Under the pieces are notes generated by a model, which was not told the origin of the DNA, searched no databases, and saw only the letters and a program-made list of their open reading frames with translations. The translations under genes were made by a program, and so were the position numbers. 64,000 bases of DNA from Streptomyces sp. CB01201 (GTDB lineage: Bacteria > Actinomycetota > Actinomycetes > Streptomycetales > Streptomycetaceae). Positions 23,722 to 33,024 of this stretch are shown piece by piece (within the stretch, counting starts at the first letter, position 1; every line of letters starts with the position of its first letter). The stretch is from the NCBI RefSeq assembly GCF_002803085.1, contig NZ_NNBJ01000017.1, positions 121,733 through 185,732 of the forward strand, in the 5' to 3' direction.

Positions 23722-25839
23722 CTATGCGGCGGAAGCGGAACCGTCCGCGTCGCGGTTGGCGAGCGCCCGGGCGATGCGGTCACGGCCCACGACCATGACG
23801 CCATCGGACTTGTAGGGCTCGGCCCCGGTGCCGTCGAGGACGCGCTTGAGATCGAGGAACGACCACTTGCCGTAGGCGTCGGCGTTGAGGGCGGCGAGCC
23901 GGGCGAGGACATCCTTGGTCCGCACCCGGTCGGCCGTCCCGACGACGGAGGCGATGTCAGCGAGCGGGTCAAACTCCTCGCCCCGCTCGATCGCGTGCAA
24001 GGTGGTGACGCCGTCGCGCAGGGCCTTGGCCCGGTCGGTGATGGCCACGGCCGCGTCGTCGTCGATGTAGTGCGTGCGCACGGTGATGGAGGCCTGCCCG
24101 GCGGGGATGGCGATACCGTCCGAGGCGACAACCAGCGTGCCCCGGTCGAGCCCCGGACGCAGGAGGTTCGGGGCGGCGCCGCCGTCAACGGCCTTGTCCC
24201 CGAGTGCCATCCGGGCCTGCGACTCGGTGCCGAGTGCGAGCGATGCACGCGTGTGGGCACCTTCGCGGACCAGCTTGGGCAGGTTCTCGTTGGTCGGGTC
24301 CTGGGTGCCCTGCCACATCAGGACGTTCACGGCCCGACCCTGGTTGTGGATCTTGCGAACGGCCATGAAGTACCGGGAGTTGGCCTTCGAGCCGCCATAC
24401 GGGCGCCTCTGGTCGTCCTTGGCCGGGCACATGAACGCCACCTGCGCCTCATCCACCAGCACGATGAGCGGCGGGAACGCGGTCCCCTGCGGTGCCTGGA
24501 TGCGGCGGTTCATCTCATCCACCGCACCCTCAACCATCTCCGTGACCTGAATGACGTGATCGTCAGTCGGTCCCTGAATCAGCGTCTTCGCCAGCCCGTC
24601 GAACATGGCCCAGTCGCCCACGCCCTTGAGGTCGCCCATCAGGAACTGCACCGACTTGTCCAGCGCCAGCCACAGAGCCAGCGACCGCAGCGCCACGGTC
24701 TTGCCCTGGTTGGAGAGACCCGTGATCAACAGGTGGCGCTGGTAGAGGCTGATGGCCGCAGCATCCCCGCGCAGGTCCTGGCCCCAGGGGGCGCGGCCCT
24801 TGACGTAGTCGGCGGTCATCGTCTCGTCCGTGACCAGCGGGGACGGGCCGATCGGCTCATCCAGCGCACCACTGTCAGCGACCCACAGGCGGACGGTGCG
24901 GGCGGCTTGCGGGATGGTGATGAACACTTCGTGCTCATGCCGGGACAGGTTCTCGGCAAGCTTGCGGCGCCGGTTCTGCACCTCGTTCGTCGAGACGCCG
25001 GAGGGGAGGGTGACGTCGACTTCGACGCCGCATCCGGCGATGCGGATCGGGCCGAGCATCGCCGCGCCGGCGTCGCCCATTTCCTTGATGGCCCGCCCGA
25101 GTGCGGGCACGCCGAGGTCGCGCAGGGCCTTGACGACGATGGACGGGGTGATCGGCTCGCCCTCACCGTTGCGCACGGCCGCCGGGAGCGCCCAGTTCGG
25201 GGCGGCTTGCTGGTGGCGGCCGACTCCCCACAGGGCGAGCAGCGCGAGGAACGGGCCGATCGTGACGGCCGGACCCCACACCACCGTCGCCACGGTGATG
25301 AGCAGGTTGATGAACTCGACCGTCGCCATCAACGGCGTGACGACCTGGGTGACGTCCTTCGTCGCGACCGCCATGACGACACCGAGGGCGACCAGCGAGC
25401 CGACGCCCATGCCCGCGCTCACGGCCACGCCCTTGGCCGCATCCAACGGGGAGTGCAGGAGGTCCATGCGGCGGCGGTGGCGGGCGTCACGGAAGCGCTG
25501 CCCGCGCTCCTCCCACTCGGCCGCGACCTCGTAGTTCCCGGCAGCCTCGGCGGCCCGGAGCATGCGTTCGTAGCGGGTGGCGGTGCGACCCTCCCACGTC
25601 CGCTTGACGACGATGCGGGTGCCGCCGACCACGTACATGCCGTGCCGGACCGTCAACCGGGCGGCGCTGCGGGTGTGTTCGTGGGTGACGATGGCGCGCA
25701 CGGCCCGCCCGGAGCGCACCCACAGGGGCACCGGCGGCTTTTCGGCGCCCGGCGCTACTACAGCAAGGCTCGGCGCCCCAGAGGGCCCCGGAGGGGCGCT
25801 GGTGGCGTCTTTGGTGAGGCGAACAACGTTGGAATCCAT
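23722..25839 (-). CDS. traB: FtsK/SpoIIIE-like conjugal DNA translocase TraB
   Basis: This 705-aa protein has an N-terminal region with TM helices near 150-215 (GMGVGSLVALGVVMAVA, LITVATVVWGPAVTIGPFLALLALWGVG), then an FtsK-type motor. The motor has Walker A ITGLSNQGKTVALRS (about 370) and Walker B PLIVLVDEAQVAF (about 470). A C-terminal winged helix (KWSFLDLKRVLDG...) would read clt-like repeats on the element. TraB hexamers pump double-stranded DNA between hyphae and are the only essential transfer protein of AICEs. ATG 25839 has AGGAG 10 bp upstream, which beats longer starts. All motor motifs are intact. Confidence 0.92.
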   Translation of the reverse strand: MDSNVVRLTKDATSAPPGPSGAPSLAVVAPGAEKPPVPLWVRSGRAVRAIVTHEHTRSAARLTVRHGMYVVGGTRIVVKRTWEGRTATRYERMLRAAEAAGNYEVAAEWEERGQRFRDARHRRRMDLLHSPLDAAKGVAVSAGMGVGSLVALGVVMAVATKDVTQVVTPLMATVEFINLLITVATVVWGPAVTIGPFLALLALWGVGRHQQAAPNWALPAAVRNGEGEPITPSIVVKALRDLGVPALGRAIKEMGDAGAAMLGPIRIAGCGVEVDVTLPSGVSTNEVQNRRRKLAENLSRHEHEVFITIPQAARTVRLWVADSGALDEPIGPSPLVTDETMTADYVKGRAPWGQDLRGDAAAISLYQRHLLITGLSNQGKTVALRSLALWLALDKSVQFLMGDLKGVGDWAMFDGLAKTLIQGPTDDHVIQVTEMVEGAVDEMNRRIQAPQGTAFPPLIVLVDEAQVAFMCPAKDDQRRPYGGSKANSRYFMAVRKIHNQGRAVNVLMWQGTQDPTNENLPKLVREGAHTRASLALGTESQARMALGDKAVDGGAAPNLLRPGLDRGTLVVASDGIAIPAGQASITVRTHYIDDDAAVAITDRAKALRDGVTTLHAIERGEEFDPLADIASVVGTADRVRTKDVLARLAALNADAYGKWSFLDLKRVLDGTGAEPYKSDGVMVVGRDRIARALANRDADGSASAA

Positions 25840-25901
25840 GGGAGTTGACTCCTGACGGTCCAGGTTCGGAGAGAGGGAAGGGATGGTGAGGGCGGGGGTG
25901 G

Positions 25902-26219
25902 TCACCACCAGCCGGAAGACTTCTTGGCGGCCTTGGTCCGGGCGGCGTCCGTGACGATCCGCTGCCGCTCGGTCCGCAATGCGGTGATCTCCGCGATCAA
26001 GCGGGTTTCGGCGCTCTGCCACGCGGTGTCCATGGCCCGGTCGCCACGATCGGTCCCGGTCCCCTTGTGCAGTCCGCGCGCGGTGGAGACGGCCCCGCCC
26101 AGCACGGCCCGGCGCTCACGGCCGTTGAGCGGCCACAGCTCCCGGTTCTGGACCGCCTGCAACTTGCGTTCGTTGTTCTGGATCTCCCGGTCAAGGCGCC
26201 GGGTGTCGGGCTTGCCCAT
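25902..26219 (-). CDS. Small charged coiled-coil AICE protein
   Basis: This 105-aa protein starts MGKPDTRRLDREIQNNERKLQAVQNRELW and continues with long amphipathic helices (AWQSAETRLIAEITALRTERQRIVTDAARTKAAKK), so it is probably coiled-coil. No TM segment is present. ATG 26219 is immediately followed upstream by the stop of the next gene (1-bp gap), which indicates an operon. Homologues are common just upstream of traB in AICEs; none has a known role to my knowledge. Confidence 0.7.
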   Translation of the reverse strand: MGKPDTRRLDREIQNNERKLQAVQNRELWPLNGRERRAVLGGAVSTARGLHKGTGTDRGDRAMDTAWQSAETRLIAEITALRTERQRIVTDAARTKAAKKSSGWW

Positions 26220-26220
26220 G

Positions 26221-26562
26221 TCAGGCGCTCCTCGGAGAGGTGGAACGGGAATCGCAGGGCACGCAGGTGCCGAGCGAGAGCGGGATGACGTATCCGGCAT
26301 CGCGCCCGCACCCTGGGCACATGCGGCGGGCGGCGTTGGCCTTGGCCAGTGCCGCCCGCCGGGCCGGGGTCATCGGCCGCACGGGCTTGGCCAGGTCGAC
26401 GCGGTACAGGAACGCGACCAGCGGGCCCCGGCGCCGCCGGGGCCGCTCCAACTGGGCCGCCACCTCCTGACCACCCGGCCGCAAGCCCCGCGCACGGAGC
26501 TGGCGACGGGTGGCGAACCCGTCCGGCGCCAGGCGCCACCGGTAGACCGGCAACGTGGCCAT
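26221..26562 (-). CDS. RRQRL-motif zinc-binding AICE protein
   Basis: This 113-aa protein has FATRRQLRARGLRPGGQEVAAQL, the motif defining the RRQRL family of Streptomyces mobile elements. FLYRVDLAKPVRPMTPARRAALAKANAARR follows, and a C-terminal zinc ribbon CPGCGRDAGYVIPLSLGTCVPC. ATG 26562 overlaps the preceding stop (TGATG), so it is translationally coupled. A nucleic-acid-binding or regulatory role is plausible. Family naming is from memory of the motif. Confidence 0.72.
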   Translation of the reverse strand: MATLPVYRWRLAPDGFATRRQLRARGLRPGGQEVAAQLERPRRRRGPLVAFLYRVDLAKPVRPMTPARRAALAKANAARRMCPGCGRDAGYVIPLSLGTCVPCDSRSTSPRSA

Positions 26563-27413
26563 CAGGCCACCCGCTTCCACGCGGAGCGCAGACGGACTTC
26601 AGAGGCGGCGTGCCCGGCGGAACGGAAGCGGGCGGCCATCTCCCGGTACGAGAGCGCCGGGGTCTGGCTGGTGCGGATCTCGTCCACCAACGCGTCCAGC
26701 GCCGCATCCGTCAACTGAGCCCCTTCGAGGGCGGGCACGGGCTCGGTGGGGCCCCAGACGGGCAGCTCCCACGGGCGCGTGACGCCGGGCGTGACGGGGG
26801 CGGTCACGCTGGTCAACGCCCTGCCCGTCTCGGTTCCCGCCCGGGTGGACTCCAGCGTGGCCCACGCCTTGGAGAGCGTCTTGGCAGTGCTCGCCTGAAC
26901 CCGTGCGACGCGCGCCCCGGACTGCGTCACGGCAGACAGGCGCGTCTCCTCCGTAGCGGCTTGGGACCGCAGCCGGGCCCGGGCAACAGCGGCTTCGTCG
27001 CGGGCTTCCTGCCGGATGCCCTGGATCGCGTCCAGCGCCCCGGCCGTGAGCGCGGTCTGCTCCCACAGACCGTGCACCAGCCACAACGCCTTCGCCGCCA
27101 CGGGCAGCCACGCGACCGCCAGCCACGCGCCGGTAGAGGTCTCAGCGGTGAGGGCGTGGGCGACCAGAACACCGGTGGCGATGAGGCCGAAGCCCCAGCC
27201 CACGGCGGTGACTGTGTGGCTGTGGTCGCCCTGTGCGGCGAGGCGGCGTTCGTAGGCCAGGGTGGCGAGCCATCCGCCGTCGATGCCGAGCCCGACGACC
27301 AGCGCGACGGGCCACGGGACGGCCGTGCCGAGCCAGAGCAGCACCACGGCCAGGGTCAGCACCATGGACACCGCCGTCATCGCTACGGCAGGCAGAACAG
27401 TTTTAGTCCTCAT
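26562..27413 (-). CDS. DUF2637-like membrane protein with C-terminal HTH
   Basis: This 283-aa protein has four predicted TM helices in its first 130 residues: VLPAVAMTAVSMVLTLAVVLLW, WPVALVVGLGIDGGWLATLA, VGWGFGLIATGVLVAHAL and GAWLAVAWLPVAAKALWL. A long helical cytoplasmic region (ARDEAAVARARLRSQAATEETRL) and a C-terminal DNA-binding-like module (SYREMAARFRSAGHAASEVRLRSAW) follow. Such proteins are spread through AICEs and are often called SpdB2/DUF2637-related. It overlaps both neighbours (ATGA with the upstream gene, TGATG with the downstream one). It may couple membrane position to DNA, but this is inference. Confidence 0.72.
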   Translation of the reverse strand: MRTKTVLPAVAMTAVSMVLTLAVVLLWLGTAVPWPVALVVGLGIDGGWLATLAYERRLAAQGDHSHTVTAVGWGFGLIATGVLVAHALTAETSTGAWLAVAWLPVAAKALWLVHGLWEQTALTAGALDAIQGIRQEARDEAAVARARLRSQAATEETRLSAVTQSGARVARVQASTAKTLSKAWATLESTRAGTETGRALTSVTAPVTPGVTRPWELPVWGPTEPVPALEGAQLTDAALDALVDEIRTSQTPALSYREMAARFRSAGHAASEVRLRSAWKRVA

Positions 27414-27673
27414 GCCGCACCGCCCGCAGTGCGCGCGTGCTGGTTGCCCACCGCCCGGCGGGCCGCCAGGACCTTGCGCCGGGCCCGGCGGATACGCCGG
27501 GTGTCCAGCTCGTTCGGGGTGCGGTCGAGCGTGATGATCTGTGCGTCCAGCAGCTCGACTTCCGCCAGGATCAGCGGCATCTCGATGTCGATGGCGTCGA
27601 GTTCGGCCGGTGTCGGCTCGATGTCCGGCAGGGTGCCGGTAACGGCCGTCTGAAGTGCGGCGATGTACTTCAT
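27410..27673 (-). CDS. DUF6284-like small AICE protein
   Basis: This 87-aa helical protein reads PAELDAIDIEMPLILAEVELLDAQIITLDRTPNELDTRRIRRARRKVLAARRAV. The pattern of an acidic heptad helix followed by a basic helix matches the small DUF6284 family of Streptomyces elements as I remember it. It starts 36 bp after a strong terminator, so it probably opens the operon that runs through the DUF2637-like, RRQRL and coiled-coil genes into traB. Function unknown. Confidence 0.7.
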   Translation of the reverse strand: MKYIAALQTAVTGTLPDIEPTPAELDAIDIEMPLILAEVELLDAQIITLDRTPNELDTRRIRRARRKVLAARRAVGNQHARTAGGAA

Positions 27674-27708
27674 GAGTCGTGGTCTCCCTAGCAGGTGGTA
27701 CGGCTCAT

Positions 27709-27738
27709 GCGGCCCCGGAGTTGCACCTCCGGGGCCGC
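27709..27738 (-). terminator. Terminator between Kil-like gene and the transfer operon
   Basis: GCGGCCCCGGAG pairs perfectly with CTCCGGGGCCGC around a 6-nt loop, 35 bp after the Kil-like stop. Confidence 0.85.
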
Positions 27739-27772
27739 GCCGTTGAAGGGGTCGTGCGGGCTGTTTTGCGGG

Positions 27773-28225
27773 TCAGGCGTAGAGGGCGGTGGCGCCTGCC
27801 GCGCGCAGTGCGGTGTGTGCCTGGCGGGCCCGGAGCCCGGCCGCGTCCAGCTCCTCGGCCGGGACGTCACCGAGCGCCATGGCCGCGTCGACCGCTTCCT
27901 GAGCGAGCGCCAACAGGCGGCGGTCGCTGGTGGCCATGTGGAGGGTGTCCATGGCGGAGGTGACGGCCGAGCGGGCCGCGTAGCGGGCCTGCCGTGCCTC
28001 CACCGTGTCGGCCAGAGCCTCGCGGCGGGCCTTGATCTTCAGGTACTGCTGTTCGCGGTGACCGACCAGAGCGGCCAGCAGCGCCGGGACGGCTTCGGCC
28101 AGTGCCTGGCGGCGCCGTTCGGACTGCGCGGCCCGGGTGGTGCGGCTTGCGGTCAGGTGCTGCATGAGCCCGGCGACCAACGCGCCGGCGAGCGTGCCCA
28201 GTACGGCTATCAGCGTTGCGATCAT
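27773..28225 (-). CDS. KilB-like membrane-anchored AICE protein
   Basis: This 150-aa protein has one N-terminal TM helix (MIATLIAVLGTLAGALVAGLMQ) and then a continuous charged helix (RTTRAAQSERRRQALAEAVPALLAALVGHREQQYLKIKARREALADTVEARQ). This is the layout of proteins annotated KilB in Streptomyces plasmids and AICEs. In pIJ101, KilB affects intramycelial spread. ATG 28225 has GGGGGA 5 bp upstream. It is divergent from the GntR regulator and shares its 410-bp control region. Confidence 0.65.
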   Translation of the reverse strand: MIATLIAVLGTLAGALVAGLMQHLTASRTTRAAQSERRRQALAEAVPALLAALVGHREQQYLKIKARREALADTVEARQARYAARSAVTSAMDTLHMATSDRRLLALAQEAVDAAMALGDVPAEELDAAGLRARQAHTALRAAGATALYA

Positions 28226-28524
28226 GACGTCCCCCAGAGGGTTCGGATCGGATGGTCCGGCTCCCTGCCACCCCGCCCGTACGACCACACGGGCCGGACG
28301 GGCGGAGGAGGCAACCGGCCGCCGCGTAGCGGCGAGTGGATGAGCGTGCAAGTCCCCTTTGGGAGCGGAACTCCCGTTGAAGGCGTATGGGGACGTGACC
28401 TTTCGGTCTCAAGCCCTCCGGCTGACAAGGCGCCGGGAAACCTCCCCCCGTCCAACGCGGGGCCCCTGGGTCATGCAGGTACAGCGCAATCGGGAACAAC
28501 TCAAGGGAATTGGACCGCTTGCTC

Positions 28525-28537
28525 AACTTGTTGGTAC
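28525..28537 (+). promoter_or_regulatory. Operator half O1 of the GntR (KorSA-like) regulator
   Basis: AACTTGTTGGTAC occurs here and as an exact inverted copy at 28599-28611. With the next bases it forms CTTGT-TGGT-ACAAG, itself a palindrome, as expected for a GntR dimer site. Confidence 0.7.
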
Positions 28538-28598
28538 AAGCTGATGCAGTGATGCTGCACCCACGGACCGTGAGTCGTCAAGGGATTGGGGCCCACAT

Positions 28599-28611
28599 GT
28601 ACCAACAAGTT
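28599..28611 (-). promoter_or_regulatory. Operator half O2 of the GntR (KorSA-like) regulator
   Basis: GTACCAACAAGTT is the exact reverse complement of O1. It ends 24 bp before the regulator ATG, so binding here would block its own transcription or initiation. Centre-to-centre spacing of the two sites is 74 bp, about seven helical turns. Confidence 0.7.
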
Positions 28612-28635
28612 GCGCGAGTGCGTCATGATGAGGGC

Positions 28636-29409
28636 ATGAGCAAGCAGCCGAAGTATCGGCAGGTGGCCGACGCGCTCCGCCGCGAGATCGACAACGGCAC
28701 GTACGCCCCTGGGGCGCGGTTGCCGTCAGAAAGCGAACTGTCCGCCCGGTTCGATGCGTCCCGCAATACGGTGCGGTCGGGTCTGAACCTGCTGGTCACG
28801 GAGGGATTGATCTCGTCCAGCCAAGGGCTGGGCTACGAGGTGCGTTCGCATGAAGTCTTTGTGCTGAACGCGTCCCGCTTCGAGAACTTGGATCTCCCGC
28901 AGAACGGCGACGCGTACAGCACCGACGTGACGGCCGCCGGCCGCCGGCCGCATCAGACGTTCCGGGTGGAGCTGACTACGGCCCCGGAGTACGTGGCCGA
29001 GCGGCTCAAGGTCGAGGCCGGGGATACGGCGGTCCTGCGGTTCTGTCACCGCTTCGTGGACGACGTGCCATGGTCCACGCAGGCCACCCACTACCCGGAG
29101 TGGCTAGTCACCAAAGGCCCGCGCCTGACCGAGCCGGGAGACATCGCCGAAGGGACGACCCGCTATCTCGCCAGTCTGGGCATTGAGCAGATCGGGTACT
29201 TCGATGAGATCGCTACCCGCATGCCGACGCCGGAAGAGGCCCGGCTCTTGGAGATAGGAGCCGGGGTGCCGGTGCTCCTCTGGACGCGTACCGGATTCTC
29301 GGATGAGCGCCCGATCCGCTGCACCATCACGACCTTCCGGGGCGACCTGAACCGGATGAACTACGAGATCGGCGAACTGTCCGCCCGAAGCGAGAACGAG
29401 CCCCAGTGA
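28636..29409 (+). CDS. GntR/HutC-type regulator of the AICE (KorSA-like)
   Basis: This 257-aa protein has an N-terminal GntR winged helix (PKYRQVADALRREIDNGTYAPGARLPSESELSARFDASRNTVRSGLNLLVTEGLISSSQGLGYEV) and a C-terminal UTRA domain (about 95-250). This matches KorSA of pSAM2-type elements, which represses transfer/replication genes and keeps the element integrated. ATG 28636 has a weak GAGGGC just upstream. Longer in-frame starts would run through operator O2, so they are rejected. Its stop overlaps the start of the GNAT gene (GTGA). Confidence 0.88.
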   Translation: MSKQPKYRQVADALRREIDNGTYAPGARLPSESELSARFDASRNTVRSGLNLLVTEGLISSSQGLGYEVRSHEVFVLNASRFENLDLPQNGDAYSTDVTAAGRRPHQTFRVELTTAPEYVAERLKVEAGDTAVLRFCHRFVDDVPWSTQATHYPEWLVTKGPRLTEPGDIAEGTTRYLASLGIEQIGYFDEIATRMPTPEEARLLEIGAGVPVLLWTRTGFSDERPIRCTITTFRGDLNRMNYEIGELSARSENEPQ

Positions 29410-29975
29410 TAATCACCCCTGCCCAGCCGGGCGACCTTGCCAAGCTGCTCGCATTCCGAGAGGAGGCGGCGGCTTGGCTGAGGGAACTCGGGAGCGACCA
29501 GTGGAGCCGCCCGTACCCGGCCGACCGTCTGATGGCCACCATCGAGAGCGGGACCGTGTTCATGGTCTGCGACGGGGATGCCACCGCCGCCACCATCACA
29601 CTGACCCCAGAGGCTGAGGCGGGTCTCTGGACGGGTGACGAACTGGGCGAGCCGTCGATGTTCATCAACAAGCTCACCGTTGCCCGCACTCACGCCGGGC
29701 AGAACGTCGGCGGCCGGTTGCTCGACTGGGCAGGGGACCGGGCGCACCGCGCGTCCGCGAAATGGCTGCGGCTGGATGCTTGGACCACCAACGAGGGTCT
29801 ACAGCGCTATTACCTTCGCCAGGGGTTCGATCACGTCCGGACCGTGAGGGAAGGGGGAGCGGTCAACGGTGGCCCGCGCGTCTCGGGATGGTTGGCGCAG
29901 CGGCCGGCCCGTCCCACGGATCACGGGTTCGTAGACCTGGCCCCCGCTCCATCTGCCGTTTCGCCCATTTCCTGA
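29406..29975 (+). CDS. GNAT family N-acetyltransferase carried by the AICE
   Basis: This 189-aa acetyltransferase is coupled to the GntR gene. The acetyl-CoA pyrophosphate loop reads VARTHAGQNVGGRLLDWAG (Q/RxxGxG/A type) and is followed by the C-terminal GNAT strand pattern LRLDAWTTNEGLQRYYLRQGFDHVRTV. It should acetylate a small molecule or protein amine in the cytoplasm. In many AICEs this position holds the pif (NUDIX) gene, so the acetyltransferase may be a substitute in transfer control or element cargo. Substrate is unknown. It is the last gene before attR. Confidence 0.85.
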   Translation: MIITPAQPGDLAKLLAFREEAAAWLRELGSDQWSRPYPADRLMATIESGTVFMVCDGDATAATITLTPEAEAGLWTGDELGEPSMFINKLTVARTHAGQNVGGRLLDWAGDRAHRASAKWLRLDAWTTNEGLQRYYLRQGFDHVRTVREGGAVNGGPRVSGWLAQRPARPTDHGFVDLAPAPSAVSPIS

Positions 29976-29986
29976 TGCGCGGCTGG

Positions 29987-30005
29987 GGCCGTCTGTGGGC
30001 CGTCA
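29987..30005 (+). repeat. Right arm-type repeat, putative integrase arm site
   Basis: Exact copy of GGCCGTCTGTGGGCCGTCA from 18061-18079, same orientation, ending 120 bp inside attR. Confidence 0.6.
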
Positions 30006-30125
30006 AAGGGCCGCCAACGCCGACTGATGCCCACCAACGTCGACCGCTCGGGGGAGAGCGGCCGACGGAAGGAGCGCTGATCAGCGGCCTCTGACCTACC
30101 CATTCGCTCGCAGGGGTGGCGGTAC

Positions 30126-30140
30126 GGCAAGATGGGGTGT
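30126..30140 (+). repeat. attR core within the ettA leader
   Basis: GGCAAGATGGGGTGT, identical to attL and within a 28-bp segment with three mismatches. It ends 35 bp before the ettA start codon. CAAGAT inside the core could serve as a promoter -10. Confidence 0.8.
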
Positions 30141-30175
30141 ATCTGCCCACACATCGATCTGCCGGACGGTTTCTC

Positions 30176-31840
<1,665 letters not shown>

Positions 31841-31846
31841 TCGCCA

Positions 31847-32335
31847 GTGGCCCGTCATATCTACCGCTGCCCGCTGCGCTGGTCGGACATGGATGCCTTC
31901 GGGCACGTCAACAACGTGGTCTTCATCCGGTACTTGGAGGAAGCCCGCATCGACTTCATGTTCCGCCTCGCACCGGGTGACGGGTCGCCGTCGTTCCAGG
32001 GCGGGTCCGTCGTGGCCCGGCACGAGATCGACTACAAGCGGCCCCTGGTGCACCGGCACGAGCCGGTCATCATCGAGTCGTGGGTGACGAAGATGGGCGC
32101 GGCGTCGCTGACCATCTCCTACGAGATCAAGGAGCCCGGCGACGAGGGCCTCGTGTACGTCACGGCGTCCACCGTCGTCGTGCCCTACGACCTCGCGGCG
32201 GGGCGGCCTCGGCGGATCACCGCCGAGGAGAGGGCCTTCCTGGGGGAGTACCTGGACGACGGCGTCCGCTCCGACGACGCCGTACGTTCCGACGACGGTG
32301 TCCGTGCCGACGGTCAGGAGCGGGCCGCGGCATGA
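31847..32335 (+). CDS. Acyl-CoA thioesterase, hotdog fold (4HBT/FadM-like)
   Basis: This 162-aa protein starts at GTG 6 bp after ettA, so it is co-transcribed. The motif WSDMDAFGHVNNVVFIRYLEEARIDF is the active-site helix of 4HBT thioesterases, with the catalytic Asp in DMDAFGHVNN. The remaining strands (VVARHEIDYKRPLVHRHEPVIIESWVTKMGAASLTISYEI) complete one hotdog. It should hydrolyse acyl-CoAs in the cytoplasm. Residues 139-158 are an acidic tail made of near-repeats DDGVRSDDAVRSDDGVRADG, probably disordered. The stop overlaps the next gene (ATGA). Confidence 0.88.
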   Translation: MARHIYRCPLRWSDMDAFGHVNNVVFIRYLEEARIDFMFRLAPGDGSPSFQGGSVVARHEIDYKRPLVHRHEPVIIESWVTKMGAASLTISYEIKEPGDEGLVYVTASTVVVPYDLAAGRPRRITAEERAFLGEYLDDGVRSDDAVRSDDGVRADGQERAAA

Positions 32336-33024
32336 GCGCCGTGCTGGGGTTCGACGATGCCAGGGAGGTGGCGGACCTCGCCGCCTTCCTCGGTCGCCTG
32401 ATCCACTACGACCGGGCCGCCGCCGTCCGTCTCCAGGCGGGTGGCGGCGCGCTGGCCGTCTTCGGCCGGCCGCCCTCCTTCGAGGTGCTCGCGATCCGCA
32501 CGGCCCGGCTCGTGGACGCGTCCCTCTCCCTGGACGTGACCGTCTCCGCCGGTGAACTCCTCGAATCCCTCGACGAGTCGGCGGCGACCGCGGGCGTTCC
32601 CGTCGCCGTCACCGGGCCGCCGTGGACCGGAGTCCTGCCGCCGCGCGGTGGCTGGCAGCCGGTGCCGGGGCTGCCGGAGCCCGAACGGATGCGGGGGGCG
32701 GTCTCGGCCGCCGTCGCCGAATTCCGGTCCCGGGACGAGCAGTTGCCCGAGGCGCTGCGCACGCGGGCCGAGCGCGAACGGATCGGGCGCGAGATCTGGT
32801 CCCGTACGCTCGGCTCCACCGAGCTGCCGCTGCGGGCCGTGCACGCGGCCCAGTCGCTCGGGTTCCTTCGCCCCGTACGCGCGCTCGCCTCGGCGGGCGC
32901 GCCGTCCGCCCCCGAGCCGGTGGCCCTCTTCGCCTCCGGCCCGTGGCTGCGGCTGCGTACGCCCTATGGCTCGGTCGCGCTTCGCCGTGCCGGTGCGGCG
33001 GGGTTGACGGTCACGCCGGCCTGA
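32332..33024 (+). CDS. Conserved actinobacterial protein of unknown function
   Basis: This 230-aa soluble protein (MSAVLGFDDAREVADLAAFLGRLIHYDRAAAVRLQAGGGALAVFG...) has no signal or TM segment. Two alpha/beta regions are separated by a proline-rich stretch (GPPWTGVLPPRGGWQPVPGLPEPERM), and conserved-looking stretches are RAERERIGREIWSRT and LPLRAVHAAQSLGFL. I do not recognise a named domain. Its start overlaps the thioesterase stop, so ettA, the thioesterase and this gene form one transcript. Similar proteins occur at this place in other Streptomyces as far as I recall. Confidence 0.75.
   Translation: MSAVLGFDDAREVADLAAFLGRLIHYDRAAAVRLQAGGGALAVFGRPPSFEVLAIRTARLVDASLSLDVTVSAGELLESLDESAATAGVPVAVTGPPWTGVLPPRGGWQPVPGLPEPERMRGAVSAAVAEFRSRDEQLPEALRTRAERERIGREIWSRTLGSTELPLRAVHAAQSLGFLRPVRALASAGAPSAPEPVALFASGPWLRLRTPYGSVALRRAGAAGLTVTPA

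Larger units (their letters stand above)
28226..28635. promoter_or_regulatory. Divergent control region of the AICE transfer genes
   Basis: Region between the leftward Kil-like gene and the rightward GntR gene. It contains the paired inverted AACTTGTTGGTAC sites. On the minus strand TTGAGT and a downstream TGTACC could be a leftward promoter. Bases 28226-28510 show no gene. Confidence 0.55.
17970..30140. mobile_element. Actinomycete integrative and conjugative element (AICE), about 12.16 kb
   Basis: Order from left: attL, integrase, excisionase, iteron-like origin, helicase and prim-pol, small Spd/zinc-ribbon proteins, TraB translocase, more small genes, Kil-like protein, paired operator, GntR regulator, GNAT enzyme, attR. 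This is the AICE/pSAM2-type layout: site-specific integration plus autonomous replication plus single-protein (TraB) double-stranded DNA transfer. The ends are the 15-bp direct repeats. Removing the element joins the sequence left of 17970 to the ettA leader at 30141. The unit is intact: no frameshifts or IS insertions are visible in the main genes. Confidence 0.9.

Noticed and set aside
30116..30175. Upstream start for ettA
   Set aside because: It would begin in the element end, run through attR and add residues absent from EttA; TTG 30176 gives the conserved N-terminus.
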